Assembly: GCF_001661675.2 (NCBI RefSeq)
Contig: NZ_CP019602.1
Location: forward strand, 2,567,501 to 2,631,500
Direction of reading: 5' to 3'
DNA length: 64,000 bases
From: Croceicoccus marinus
GTDB taxonomy: Bacteria; Pseudomonadota; Alphaproteobacteria; Sphingomonadales; Sphingomonadaceae
Made by a program: the position numbers and the translations under genes
Part shown: piece by piece, positions 49,536 to 57,715 of the stretch
Layout: the number at the start of each line of letters is the position of its first letter
Numbering within the stretch: position 1 is the first letter of the stretch
Notes under the pieces: generated by a model
What the model saw: the letters and a program-made list of their open reading frames with translations, nothing else
Database searches by the model: none
Told to the model about the DNA's origin: nothing

Positions 49536-49930
49536 CGCAGAGCCTTCAATGCGGCAGCAACCAGCGCCGGTGATGCCGCAGGATAAATGCTCAGCCGCTT
49601 GCCGCGCGGCAGATCAATGATCATCACGGGGTGCTCGACCGTGCTGGTCGCCGCTGCGTCCTCATCCACCACCGCTTCGGCAAACACCGGCGCCGGCAAC
49701 GCCTCGGATAAGCTGCTTGCCCGTTCGCCTGCCTCGCGCAGCTTGCGCCGCCAGGTGTAGATCAGCGCCGAAGAAATATCGTGACGTCGGCACACCTCGG
49801 CAACGCAGGCGCCCGGCGCGAAAGCATCGGAAAGTATCCGCAGCCGCTCTTCCTCGCTCCAACGTCGGCGCCGCTCTGGCCCCGAAAACACCGTCACCTG
49901 ACCCATCGACCACTCCATAAGCGCGCTCAC
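49532..49930 (-). CDS. tnpA: IS66 accessory protein TnpA
   Basis: The 132-residue product is IS66 Orf1: a helix-turn-helix of the form RRRWSEEERLRILSDAF...VAEVCRRHDISSALIYTWRRKLR, then an acidic linker and a short C-terminal domain (MIIDLPRGKRLSIYPAASPALVAAAL). A shorter start at 49906 (MGQVTVFSG) is possible. Confidence 0.9.
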   Translation of the reverse strand: MSALMEWSMGQVTVFSGPERRRRWSEEERLRILSDAFAPGACVAEVCRRHDISSALIYTWRRKLREAGERASSLSEALPAPVFAEAVVDEDAAATSTVEHPVMIIDLPRGKRLSIYPAASPALVAAALKALR

Positions 49931-50047
49931 AAGAGCACGCTAAAGAGCGCTCAATACCTACCCAGACAAGGCGGTCCCCGCCGGATGGATACGATTAGTC
50001 GGACGCACTCTCGGCTATAATCATCAACCACGGCGAAGATCCGGAAC

Positions 50048-51354
50048 CTGGACACCTCGAAGAACCGTTTGTTTTGGTCAAGATGGCGGCAGGAGGGGGC
50101 TGATGACAGCCTTGGGGCGGTGAGGGTCGGCCTTTGACCTCATTCCCTTAGTTTTCTGGGCTGGAGCGCCACTCGGCACCCCGTTTTTGCGCTATGCTGG
50201 CGCACCTCGCCCCTCAAGCCAGGCGAGGCGCTGGAAGTTATAGGCTAGGTTCGCCATGCCGATCTTGATGCGCGCGCGGGCGATGCCGATGGTGCGGATG
50301 AACAGGCCCATGCGGTGCTTCTGACCAGCGAACACGTGCTCGACCGCTGAGCGGACAGCGGAGCGCCTGGCATTGGCCCGGGCGATGTGCTCGGGCAGCG
50401 GCCGGCGCGGCATCCGCCGCTGGTGGATGTTGCTCTTGAACATGCCGCGCTCGAGGAACGCTTCGTTCTTCTTCGACCGATAGGCCGTGTCCGCCCATAC
50501 GCCTGAGCCGGTGTTTTGCTTGCTGATGAGCTCGGGCAGCCGCGCCCCGTCATGGGCGTTGGCCGCGCTGGCATCCCAGGTCCTGATCAGCCCATGCGCT
50601 CGGTCGATGCCGATGTGGTTTTTGTAGCCGAACATCGGGATGGCAAGATCGACCGGCTTGAAGCCCTTGGGGTCGCCGCCCTCCTTCACCTTGGCCTTGG
50701 AGTATTTGACCGTCCAGCGCGCATCGCGATCCTTCTGCCGGACCTTGGCAGGCCTGGTCTTCCAGCGCTCCGGGATCTTGCCCTCTTTGATTGCCGCTTT
50801 CTCTTCGTCGGTGTTGCGCTGCTTGGGAGCCGGCACCACGGTCGCATCGATGATCTGCCCGCCCATCGCCAGATAACCGCGTTCAGTCAGCGCCGCATCG
50901 AAGCGCGCAAAGAGCTTGTCGATCGCCTTGGCCTTCACGAGCCGCTCGCGGAACAGCCACACTGTGGTCGCGTCCGGGACCCTGCCATCGAGCCCTAGCC
51001 CAAGGAACCGCTGGAACGACAAACGATCCTTGATCTGGAACTCGCATCCCTCGTCAGAGAGCGAGTAAAGCGCCTGCAGCACCAGGATCTTGAACATCAT
51101 CACCGGATCGAACGGCGGCCGGCCTCCCTTGCACCGGTCGCTCCGTCGGAGCGCCGCTATCAACGGACCGCGGAACACCTCGAAATCCAACACCGCTGAC
51201 AAACGCTCCAGCGGATCTCCCGCCGCACTCAGCGCCGCATACCGATCCGACAGATCAAAGAAACCAGGCTGACCCACCATCATCACTCCGCTCACTGCAA
51301 AGGTGATTGAATCAGATCAGCCCATCAAAGGCGAGGGTTTTTCGAGGCATCCAG
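50048..51354 (-). mobile_element. IS5-family element, third and different type
   Basis: Ends CTGGACACCTCGAAGAACC (from 50048) and, reversed, CTGGATGCCTCGAAAAACC (to 51354) form an imperfect inverted repeat. No target duplication is visible (flanks GAAC and ATTA), which suggests that recombination or deletion has joined different flanks. It truncates the IS3 gene on one side and lies three bases before a lipoprotein start on the other. Confidence 0.75.
50192..51283 (-). CDS. IS5-family transposase, third element
   Basis: The 363-residue transposase shows GGRPPFDPVMMFKILVLQALYSLSDE, GGQIIDATVVPAPKQRN with the first Asp, SGVWADTAYRSKKNE with the second and VEHVFAGQKHRMGLFIRTIG with the Glu. It is related to, but clearly distinct from, the two 1,297-bp copies. 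ATG at 51283 follows GGAG; GTG at 51295 is an alternative. Confidence 0.92.
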   Translation of the reverse strand: MMVGQPGFFDLSDRYAALSAAGDPLERLSAVLDFEVFRGPLIAALRRSDRCKGGRPPFDPVMMFKILVLQALYSLSDEGCEFQIKDRLSFQRFLGLGLDGRVPDATTVWLFRERLVKAKAIDKLFARFDAALTERGYLAMGGQIIDATVVPAPKQRNTDEEKAAIKEGKIPERWKTRPAKVRQKDRDARWTVKYSKAKVKEGGDPKGFKPVDLAIPMFGYKNHIGIDRAHGLIRTWDASAANAHDGARLPELISKQNTGSGVWADTAYRSKKNEAFLERGMFKSNIHQRRMPRRPLPEHIARANARRSAVRSAVEHVFAGQKHRMGLFIRTIGIARARIKIGMANLAYNFQRLAWLEGRGAPA

Positions 51355-51357
51355 ATT

Positions 51358-51912
51358 ATGCGCGATACGATCCTCTTGATCATTCTCTCGGTGTCGATAC
51401 CGGGTTGTTCGGAAAAAAATCTTTTTGACCGGCGACCCTCTTCAGACCGTGAACTTAAAGAGCAGGACGTCGGCTTTGGATGGAATGGCGTTTCAAAAGA
51501 TATGGGTCCACACTATGTGGGTCTGACTATCCACCCCAACGATCGTTACGAATTTGAGTTAGGAAAGTATCGATCAAACGGCAGCACGTTTGGATCCAAA
51601 GACTCCCAAATTCTTCGAAAATATACGGGAATGCTACGTGCTTCCGACGCCTCTGAATTGCGAAGAGAACTAGCTCGATTGGAGCCGCCTGCCGGTTCCG
51701 GTTACTATGCCACGATTCCCGGCTGCCCATATAGGCCGCACTCTGATATCGAATACTACGTAGCCTTTGGATCAGGAGATAAGATCGACTTGGCGGCGGT
51801 CGAGAAAAGCTGCGCAACAGGTAAGGCAGCAGAGGCTCGACATATCTTAAACGGAATTGCCGCCAAATTTCGAAAGATCGACGACGACTTTCCAATCAAA
51901 GGCGTCAGCTAA
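51358..51912 (+). CDS. Hypothetical lipoprotein (island cargo)
   Basis: The 184-residue product starts MRDTILLIILSVSIPGCSE, a lipoprotein signal with lipobox SIPGC. The mature part is hydrophilic with GCPYRPHSDIEYYVAFGSGDKIDLAA near the end, and no family was recognised. The ATG is three bases from the end of an IS, so its native promoter is gone; an outward promoter in the IS would be needed. GC is much lower than in the core. Its TAA stop lies inside the repeat that follows. Confidence 0.65.
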   Translation: MRDTILLIILSVSIPGCSEKNLFDRRPSSDRELKEQDVGFGWNGVSKDMGPHYVGLTIHPNDRYEFELGKYRSNGSTFGSKDSQILRKYTGMLRASDASELRRELARLEPPAGSGYYATIPGCPYRPHSDIEYYVAFGSGDKIDLAAVEKSCATGKAAEARHILNGIAAKFRKIDDDFPIKGVS

Positions 51913-52013
51913 CCACCCCGAACTCGCCATCAGCGGAATTCTGGGGGGCTGCCAAAAGCTGCCCGGCAGCAAACGACCGGTTTCGGTCAAACTCGATTGC
52001 GGTTAAGTCAGAC
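51904..52013 (-). repeat. Cassette-type palindromic repeat R1
   Basis: Reverse complement of the R2 repeat at 56545: GTTTGCTGCCGGGCAGCTTTTGG, GATGGCGAGTTCGGGGTGGTTAG and CCGCAATCG blocks are shared in order. It contains two hairpins, GCTGCC/GGCAGC and GACCG/CGGTC. The ends CTAACC and GGTTAAG are inverted. It starts within the stop codon of the upstream gene and ends two bases before the next ATG. Confidence 0.8.
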
Positions 52014-52014
52014 T

Positions 52015-52533
52015 ATGCTTGCACTAAATGATCCGCGTTGGGCCACTTTATCGCACGCCTATGGAAGTGCCCAAGACATACCGGAGATGCTCCGCGTTCT
52101 GGGACAGGATGCGGGCCGCATAACCTCTATCGACAGCGAACCGTGGTTCGGGCTCTGGTCTAGTCTTTGTCATCAAGACGATGTGTTCGAGGCGTCTTAT
52201 GCGGCCGTTCCACACGTTGTGGAAATTGGCACCAACGCCAATGGCCCTATTAGTTTCAGCTTTTTTCAGTTCCCTGCTGCGGTCGAGGTCGCGCGGAAGA
52301 GCGGACGAGGCCCTGAAGTGCCATTTGATCTGAAATTTGCCTATTTTGCAGCCACCAAGAAAATCGACGATCTAATCGCTGCACATCGGAACGAGGATTG
52401 GGATATCGACACGCTCTTGTCGGTGCTCGCCGCGCAGGCTGTGGCGAAGGGAAATCACCGAGTTGCAGCAGCTATCATGAATTTGGACGACGTGCTGATA
52501 CAGCGCTTAATAGATTTCGATTTCGCTAACTGA
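52015..52533 (+). CDS. Hypothetical protein, immunity-like (island cargo)
   Basis: The 172-residue product begins MLALNDPRWATLSHAYGSAQDIPEMLRVL and contains WFGLWSSLCHQDDVFEASYAAVPHVVEI. That phrase resembles a widespread family of helical-repeat proteins with LW..L.HQGDV..ASYAAVPHLV, often found beside polymorphic toxins and suspected to be immunity proteins. This is recalled resemblance, not a search. No toxin gene is adjacent. It begins right after repeat R1. Confidence 0.6.
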   Translation: MLALNDPRWATLSHAYGSAQDIPEMLRVLGQDAGRITSIDSEPWFGLWSSLCHQDDVFEASYAAVPHVVEIGTNANGPISFSFFQFPAAVEVARKSGRGPEVPFDLKFAYFAATKKIDDLIAAHRNEDWDIDTLLSVLAAQAVAKGNHRVAAAIMNLDDVLIQRLIDFDFAN

Positions 52534-52669
52534 TCAGCGACCGGTATCCACCCTGATCAGCTTGAGGGCGTGCATTTTGGCTTCGCATTGAATAACATCC
52601 GCCAGTTGTCAGTTCGGCTCCAACAAGCACGCCCAGAAAAAGGCGTTGACCAGACCTACCTAAACAAAA

Positions 52670-52972
52670 CTATCTCTCATTAACAAATTTAGAGAAAGCA
52701 TTCCAAAAACCATCGTCAAATACACTTTCTATATTCAGGCCAAGATCTTGCCCCAAAATAAAATATTTTTCCTTTTCGGCCTCACTTAAAACTATTTCCG
52801 CGTCTATTAGCTCGATAAACAGGCCTTCGAACGCCATTTCATATTCTCTATGAGTTAGGTATTCTTTTACAAATCTAATCGTTTCCAAATCGAGATGTTT
52901 TGAAAATTTCGTAAGCAGTTCTCCAATACTTTTTTCAGCTTGGAGCCACTGATGCTTCGAAAGGTTGGCCAT
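52670..52972 (-). CDS. MafI-like immunity protein (island cargo)
   Basis: The 100-residue product (MANLSKHQWLQAEKSIGELLTKF...HREYEMAFEGLFIELID...GQDLGLNIESVFDDGFWNAF) resembles the MafI family of immunity proteins: a helical protein with a mid-block YEMAFEGL and a C-terminal GLNIESVFDDGFW. Those proteins neutralise MafB-type secreted toxins. It is very AT-rich for this genome. No partner toxin is in view. GTG at 52978 is an alternative start; AGGTG lies upstream of the ATG. Confidence 0.55.
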   Translation of the reverse strand: MANLSKHQWLQAEKSIGELLTKFSKHLDLETIRFVKEYLTHREYEMAFEGLFIELIDAEIVLSEAEKEKYFILGQDLGLNIESVFDDGFWNAFSKFVNER

Positions 52973-53079
52973 AGACACACCTATGAATTTGGAAACGAGA
53001 CTTACATTCTAGACCGCCATTCATACGGCATCGGAGCGGCGAGATCATGTTACTCTAAAGTTTAGCTCTGTTGGCTTAA

Positions 53080-53197
53080 CGTCCGTTATCCACCCCGTTC
53101 CGGTCTCAAATGTAGCATTAACCAATCGCCAAAACCTGACAATTCTGGACGATTGCGGACCGACAGCTTCTGGGCATTTTTTTGTCGAAAGCGGACG
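53080..53197 (-). repeat. Cassette-type repeat R6, degenerate
   Basis: CGTCCG at the left and GCGGACG at the right are inverted; inside are TATCCACCCCGTTCCGG, CGCCAAAACC and GACGATTGCGGAC, in the order seen in R1. It fills part of the 442-base gap 52973-53414; the remaining 53198-53414 shows nothing recognisable. Confidence 0.55.
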
Positions 53198-53414
53198 ATC
53201 ACCTTTGTTGATCGCTTTGCTTGATGTGCGCACGTAGATAGAGAGCCGACCCACGTGGCAATGCCGACATCCCGATGGCGTCTGGCACCATGTTGATCAT
53301 TGTCGCCTAACCACTGCTCGCTCCCAATAGAAATGCCAGCTCAGCAGCGTTTTTCCTCTGGCCATTATCCGAAGGCGACCTCCGGTGTGCGAGCAAAAAG
53401 CCCGTACCTAAGAG

Positions 53415-54404
53415 CTATATCTGCCTGAAAACACGGTTCGCTAAGCTCCCCACTGCCCCAAGCCTAGAGCGGGGGCGGTTTCGATGATCGGGACCGTCAA
53501 CGACTTCGCCCAGATAGGTGTTCGGCTTTGGTGTCTGGTCGGCAATCGAGACGAGATTGCGAAGAGCCAGTCGGCCAAGCGCTTCGTCGGAAAAGGCGGG
53601 CGTGTAATAGATGCAGTCGTCGAAGAAATAATGCGTGACCTGCGACCAGCGCGTCAGCGTCCGGTCGGTCTGTCGGCTGCCGCCGTGGAGCAGGTTGGCC
53701 GTCCAGATGAGCGCCTGCCCCTTGCGTGCCAGAAAAGGCTCTGCGCTCTTCCCATTGGCGTCGCAAAGGGCCTGCCATGCGTCGGCATAGGGGTCCTGCG
53801 CCGAATTAAGTTCGCTGCCATATCCACGCCGCCCTATCATGCCGTTCGTGATGATCGGCCAGCGGTGCGATCCCCGGACGTAGAACAGCGGTCCTGCTTC
53901 GGCGGGAATATCCTCCATCGCAAGCCAGACGCCGCACATGAACCGTTCGGGTAGGCTGGAGAAATGCACAGAATCCGTATGCGCTGCCTGCTGCGTTCCG
54001 ACCGCGAAATTCAGGGTCTGGAACGGAAAGGCGCGGCGGCCATAAAGCTTTGATAAGAGGTTCAGAATAGCGGGATTGGATGCGATCGCGTGGACGTCCT
54101 CGTCGGTCGTCCATGCGTCCTGAATGCGCGGATCACCCTTTGTCTTTTCCGCCGCGGGATCGTCCAGCGGGATGTCGTAGCGGGGTCCCAGATTGCGCTT
54201 GATCCGATCGATCCGTGCATCGATTTCGGGGTCGGGGAAGTCGACGACGCCAAAGCCATCGGCGTGCAGCGATCGGGCCAGCGTCTTTTCCTGCTCCGTA
54301 AACCCTTCCAGCGTCTCGCTTTCGAATACCGGGGATTCGATCAGGGGGACGCCGGGAAACAGCCGGGCCGATTTCGTTTCCGGACTTGCGGTTGATTCTG
54401 GCAC
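53415..54404 (-). CDS. Phytanoyl-CoA dioxygenase-like Fe(II)/2-oxoglutarate oxygenase
   Basis: The 329-residue product has the PhyH-family iron ligands: AAHTDSVHFSS (His-x-Asp, about residues 141-143) and the distal His in NLLHGGSRQTDRTLTRWSQVTHYFF, with the Arg that holds 2-oxoglutarate. YVRGSHRWPII is another family block. Such enzymes hydroxylate small molecules or glycan/lipid substrates. Start is GTG at 54404. It lies 15 bases after the methyltransferase gene and is GC-rich, unlike the small genes around it, so the two probably arrived together. Confidence 0.8.
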   Translation of the reverse strand: MPESTASPETKSARLFPGVPLIESPVFESETLEGFTEQEKTLARSLHADGFGVVDFPDPEIDARIDRIKRNLGPRYDIPLDDPAAEKTKGDPRIQDAWTTDEDVHAIASNPAILNLLSKLYGRRAFPFQTLNFAVGTQQAAHTDSVHFSSLPERFMCGVWLAMEDIPAEAGPLFYVRGSHRWPIITNGMIGRRGYGSELNSAQDPYADAWQALCDANGKSAEPFLARKGQALIWTANLLHGGSRQTDRTLTRWSQVTHYFFDDCIYYTPAFSDEALGRLALRNLVSIADQTPKPNTYLGEVVDGPDHRNRPRSRLGAVGSLANRVFRQI

Positions 54405-54419
54405 TTGAATGGCTTGCCT

Positions 54420-55751
54420 TTAATTCAGCACTTCCGTGCGAAGCATGCGTAGCAGATCTTGCAACGCACCGTGATGCATGACCGGGATACCGCCCGCACG
54501 GGGCCAGAAGGCTCCGGTATGCCCGTGCAGATAATGCCCCGTCAGCGGGCGGCCCAGTTCCTCGAACCGGTCGAGCACGGGCGGGATGGGATTGTCGGGA
54601 CGCGGCGCGTTCGCGATCTCTCCTTCCGAAAACATGTCGGCGGTGCATTCATGGCTGAACAGGCTGCCCTTGGGGTCGAGGCGATCGGCGACGACCACGA
54701 GGTCCCTGGCCGACACTTCGAGGTCGACGTCCATCCACAGGCACATTAGATGCGGCGGCCGGTATTGGCGGAACGTGTCGGCGTAGAAGCCCTTGTGAAA
54801 CGTCACCTGCTCTAGCGATCCCATGCGACGGATATTCTCCGTCACCTCATCTAGGCTGCCGGCATAATCGCCTTCGGTATAGCCGCTATGCTTGGCTTCC
54901 GGCAGGCCCTCGAATGAATCGAAGATATGCATCTTGAGGCCGAGCTGCTTGCAGGCAAAACTCAGCATAGAAGAGCTGAACCCCTTGAAGCAGCCGAACT
55001 CCGCAAAATCGCCTTCAATGCCATGGGCCTTAAGGACATAAAGCTGATGCGCGATGGAGATGATCTCGGCCACCGAATTGGGCTTGCCGTGAAAATCGGC
55101 CGAGCCGGGCCGTGCCAGCTTGTTGGCGGTGGGGAAAAACCGGTCGACGAAAATGAAATGCGAGGAGACCGCCTGCAGATACCGGACATAATCGGCGAGC
55201 GCAGGCAGCTCGCGCAGAGAGGGCACGAGGAGGATCCTGCGCAGTGCATGAACGAACCGCTTTTGCCCGGAGAGCGAGCCGAGATCGCCCACCACATCGG
55301 GCGCAAAGACCGCGACGATGTCAATGACCTCCGGAGGAAACGGGCCGACGATTCCGGACTTCGGCGCGGAGGCGAGCTTCTCCAGAAGGGCGCCGCCTAC
55401 AAGACTGGCCGTGCCCAGCCAGGCCTTGGGTGCCAGCGTTCCGCCTCCGCGCGCCATGATCTTCACGTCGACCACGCGGTCCTGCGCAATCGCGCTTTCG
55501 GGCACTTCCAGCGTAAAACCGCTGAAACGCGCCCTTCGATAACCGGGCAGCTTGCTTTCGACATCGGGGCGTTCACCGCCCGTCATGGTCGAGGACGCCA
55601 TCCTGCCGTCTATCCATGCCTCGATCTGCAGGTCCTTGCCGTGACGCGCGGCGGCCCAACCCGAGAACCGGTTAAGCGCATTGGTATCAAGATGACCTCT
55701 CGTCCCCGCCATGCGGCTCAATTGGCGCACCAGACCTCTTGGGCGTTTCAT
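54420..55751 (-). CDS. TylF/MycF-like methyltransferase
   Basis: The C-terminal 240 residues of this 443-residue protein match the TylF (macrocin O-methyltransferase) family: HGIEGDFAEFGCFKGFSSSMLSFA (SAM site), MHIFDSFEGLPEA, VTFHKGFYADTF and LWMDVDLEVSARD with metal-binding Asp residues. The N-terminal 200 residues contain an all-beta segment (LDTNALNRFSGWAAARHGKDLQIEAWIDG) seen in some glycan-modifying proteins. Family members methylate sugar hydroxyls. With the neighbouring dioxygenase it may modify a surface polysaccharide; the substrate is unknown. Confidence 0.8.
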   Translation of the reverse strand: MKRPRGLVRQLSRMAGTRGHLDTNALNRFSGWAAARHGKDLQIEAWIDGRMASSTMTGGERPDVESKLPGYRRARFSGFTLEVPESAIAQDRVVDVKIMARGGGTLAPKAWLGTASLVGGALLEKLASAPKSGIVGPFPPEVIDIVAVFAPDVVGDLGSLSGQKRFVHALRRILLVPSLRELPALADYVRYLQAVSSHFIFVDRFFPTANKLARPGSADFHGKPNSVAEIISIAHQLYVLKAHGIEGDFAEFGCFKGFSSSMLSFACKQLGLKMHIFDSFEGLPEAKHSGYTEGDYAGSLDEVTENIRRMGSLEQVTFHKGFYADTFRQYRPPHLMCLWMDVDLEVSARDLVVVADRLDPKGSLFSHECTADMFSEGEIANAPRPDNPIPPVLDRFEELGRPLTGHYLHGHTGAFWPRAGGIPVMHHGALQDLLRMLRTEVLN

Positions 55752-55959
55752 GGATATTCCTTGTTGAGATTTGGCGACCGACTGACATCCAAGGACGAAA
55801 GTATGCAGCCTCGATGGAATGCTGCGACCTGCACTGGAAAAGCCAGCTTTGGCAATTCGTTATGTCGCCCCTAATCTCAAATCAAGTGTCCCATAGCTGA
55901 AAACAGGCCGCTAATGCCGCCTTTGCACGAGGTTGGGTCGTTCAGGCATTCCAGTCCGA

Positions 55960-56222
55960 ACGCCATGCTGCTGCTTAACGTCCCGCCGGTCGCCAAGACG
56001 GCCGGTTTTAGGGGAACGCATCGGGTGGTCGATTGTAGGCTATGTCGGCGGTTGCTGATCATTGCGCCCGGGGGGCGTTCTAATGTCAGCTTTCCTTGCT
56101 TCGGGCCCAAACACTGCCGGCCCGTAGTCGCCCACTTCCGTCGGCTGACAGCGGTTCTCCGCTGCCACTTTTGCGGCAGGAACGGGGTGGATTGAGGACA
56201 TTGACCATCCAAACCAGACCCT
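55960..56222. repeat. Repeat-derived intergenic DNA (R7), no gene seen
   Basis: The 559-base gap 55752-56310 holds no convincing gene. From 55975 it shows CTTAACGTCCCGCCGGTCG, TTTGCGGCAGGAACGGGGTGG and other blocks of the cassette repeats, apparently two rearranged copies. Short frames on both strands here lack any protein features. Confidence 0.5.
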
Positions 56223-56310
56223 ACTATGATTTGACATGGTCACTACCACTCTGATTGTTGATGGTATGATGTCGGGCACCGGCATTTGAGATGCTATTGA
56301 TGGGGGCTAT

Positions 56311-56544
56311 GTGGAGCCCTTTGAACTCAACATTTCTCCTGGATTGGCGAGAACCCTTTCGCAATGGGTGTCTGAATATCGCGCTGCTAGCATTGGTGGC
56401 CTTAGCGACTCAGATATCATTGCCGCATTGGACGAGAAAGGCCTATCGCTCAGAAGCCAGATTGCTGATGAATTGCCTAATCAGGTCGTGGGCTACTACT
56501 CCGATGCGCGATTGAGACGGCTGGACAGTTTCCCGCACGTGTAA
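56311..56544 (+). CDS. Small hypothetical protein (island cargo)
   Basis: The 77-residue product starts with GTG and reads VEPFELNISPGLARTLSQW...GLSDSDIIAALDEKGLSLRSQIADELP...; GGGGG six bases upstream could serve as ribosome site. The body is a regular amphipathic helix pattern. No family was recognised. In-frame codons upstream reach a stop at 56287, so it could be a fragment of a longer protein. TAA (56542-56544) is directly followed by repeat R2. Confidence 0.45.
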   Translation: MEPFELNISPGLARTLSQWVSEYRAASIGGLSDSDIIAALDEKGLSLRSQIADELPNQVVGYYSDARLRRLDSFPHV

Positions 56545-56630
56545 TGTCCGCAATCGGTCGTTTGCTGCCGGGCAGCTTTTGGCGCCGCCTAGAATGTCGC
56601 TGATGGCGAGTTCGGGGTGGTTAGCGGTCA
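56545..56630 (+). repeat. Cassette-type repeat R2
   Basis: Begins TGTCCGCAATCGGTCG exactly after a stop codon, continues GCTGCCGGGCAGCTTTTGG (hairpin) and GCGAGTTCGGGGTGG, and ends GTTAGCGGTCAC six bases before the next, convergent gene's stop. Confidence 0.8.
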
Positions 56631-56636
56631 CTAGTT

Positions 56637-57122
56637 TTAATCGCCATTCAAGGGAGGCTTTGCCTCACGAAGAACTGTGGTCGGGTCGTTGACGAACCTG
56701 ATTGCTCTGGATTGCATCATCACCCTCAGCAACGGCTCGTAGCATGGCTGGATGACAGCCCCGCCATCTCTTGCAACGAAAACACATGAAAGGTCACGCG
56801 CAAGCGCGCATACGCCATTCATCAAGGTTGGAGTTGGGTCTCTGACATCCAAGCGACACTGCACGAGTTCGATCCAACAAGCATCAAAATGCACTTGGAT
56901 GTCGTGCGCGCGCTCATCGCCCCAAATGCGAAGTCCATCTGCCCAAGACTGCTTCTCTGGAAGCAACTGATTGAGGCGAGCATAAAGCAAATTTGTGTCC
57001 TGCAAAGCGAACCCAAACTTTACGCCATTAAGCTGATTGCGGTCTGTTCGAACTACATACACTTCCGCGTTCGTCACCGCAAAAGCAGGGACCAAATCAA
57101 AGACGAATTGCCAAAGCGCCAT
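56637..57122 (-). CDS. Hypothetical protein (island cargo)
   Basis: The 161-residue product begins MALWQFVFDLVPAFAVTNAEVYVVRTDRNQLNGVKFGFAL split, and includes WADGLRIWGDERAHDIQVHFDACWIELVQCRLDV. It is soluble, mixed alpha/beta, of immunity-protein size, with no recognised family. The frame continues upstream to 57230, but that part is translated repeat DNA (PPVGKRPIADISAND), so ATG at 57122 is preferred. It lies between repeats R2 and R3. Confidence 0.6.
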   Translation of the reverse strand: MALWQFVFDLVPAFAVTNAEVYVVRTDRNQLNGVKFGFALQDTNLLYARLNQLLPEKQSWADGLRIWGDERAHDIQVHFDACWIELVQCRLDVRDPTPTLMNGVCALARDLSCVFVARDGGAVIQPCYEPLLRVMMQSRAIRFVNDPTTVLREAKPPLNGD

Positions 57123-57148
57123 TCTTAGTATGGTATCATTTGCCGAAA

Positions 57149-57269
57149 TGTCCGCAATCGGTCGTTTACCGACAGGCGGCTTTTGGACCAAAAACGCAAT
57201 TAGCTGCCAGTCCGCTTTCGGGAAGCTCACCGACCAGTCAGTATGACCGAAATAGGGTGGTTAGCTGAC
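57149..57269 (+). repeat. Cassette-type repeat R3
   Basis: Starts TGTCCGCAATCGGTCG, contains CTTTTGGACCAAAAACGC and AATTAGCTGCCAGTCCGCT, and ends GGTGGTTAGCTGAC. Nearly identical to R4 across the middle 60 bases. It separates two small divergent genes. Confidence 0.85.
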
Positions 57270-57292
57270 AATAGCTCGATTACCAGAAAGCA

Positions 57293-57715
57293 ATGAGAAT
57301 TGCTCCAATTGTGGCCGCTGGGGTCTTAGCTTCATGCGGTATGCCTTCGGACAGCCTGCTCGTCGCTGACTTGATCATCGAATGCCCTTTGGTGCCAACT
57401 GATGAAATGAGAGACGTCCTTATCTCCTTCGCAGAACGGAACAGTCAAAAAGCGGATGTTCAGGAAATCTCGCCGTCCTACCTCCGAATGCACATGGATG
57501 GGGCCGGCTTCGGGCACAGTATTTTCGTCGAGCAATGGACGCTTGAGGGAAACTCAGAGAACAATAGATGTAGCTCTCGATCCTCAGTTTGCGTAAATGC
57601 CATGGTCTTCGCCGGTGGCTCGATACCGGAAGACGAGCTGACCGAGAATACGGCCCGTCAAAGGCAGGTTGCGCATCTGCTTGAGGAGGCCCTTACCGGC
57701 ACATGTGAACGCTAG
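57293..57715 (+). CDS. Hypothetical lipoprotein (island cargo)
   Basis: The 140-residue product begins MRIAPIVAAGVLASCGMPS, a short lipoprotein signal with lipobox LASC. The mature part is hydrophilic with four further cysteines (SNNR-C, CVNAM, TGTC and EC), suggesting disulfides. No family was recognised. Stop TAG (57713-57715) is directly followed by repeat R4. Confidence 0.6.
   Translation: MRIAPIVAAGVLASCGMPSDSLLVADLIIECPLVPTDEMRDVLISFAERNSQKADVQEISPSYLRMHMDGAGFGHSIFVEQWTLEGNSENNRCSSRSSVCVNAMVFAGGSIPEDELTENTARQRQVAHLLEEALTGTCER

Larger units (their letters stand above)
46116..49992 (-). mobile_element. IS66-family element interrupted by IS5 copy 2
   Basis: The ends GTATCCATCCGG are inverted at 46116 and 49992, and the element is flanked by the perfect 8-bp duplication GATTAGTC (46108-46115 and 49993-50000), the size expected for IS66. 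Without the internal IS5 (1,297 bp plus 4-bp duplication) it is 2,576 bp and carries the standard tnpA-tnpB-tnpC set. Confidence 0.93.
45652..50047 (-). pseudogene. IS3-family transposase OrfB fragment, split by IS66
   Basis: Two pieces (50047-49993 and 46107-45652) join in frame once the IS66 element and one GATTAGTC copy are removed, reading FRIFAVVDDYSREC-VRLIADTSISGARVGREL...VSDNGTELTS...NGFIESFNARLRDEFLNE...HSSLGNRTP. All three acidic DDE residues are present, but the N-terminal two-fifths of OrfB and all of OrfA are gone, cut off at about 50048 where another IS starts. It is a dead remnant. Confidence 0.85.

Noticed and set aside
53045-53254. 69-codon minus-strand frame
   Set aside because: It runs across repeat R6 and reads like other translated copies of the repeat.
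55877-56212. Overlapping 93- and 111-codon frames on both strands
   Set aside because: They lie in rearranged repeat DNA, have no ribosome site and no protein-like pattern.
56637-57230. Longer N-terminus (to 57230) for the cargo protein at 56637
   Set aside because: The extra 36 residues are translated repeat R3; the same peptide-like phrase (KRPIAD) occurs upstream of the unrelated gene at 57852.
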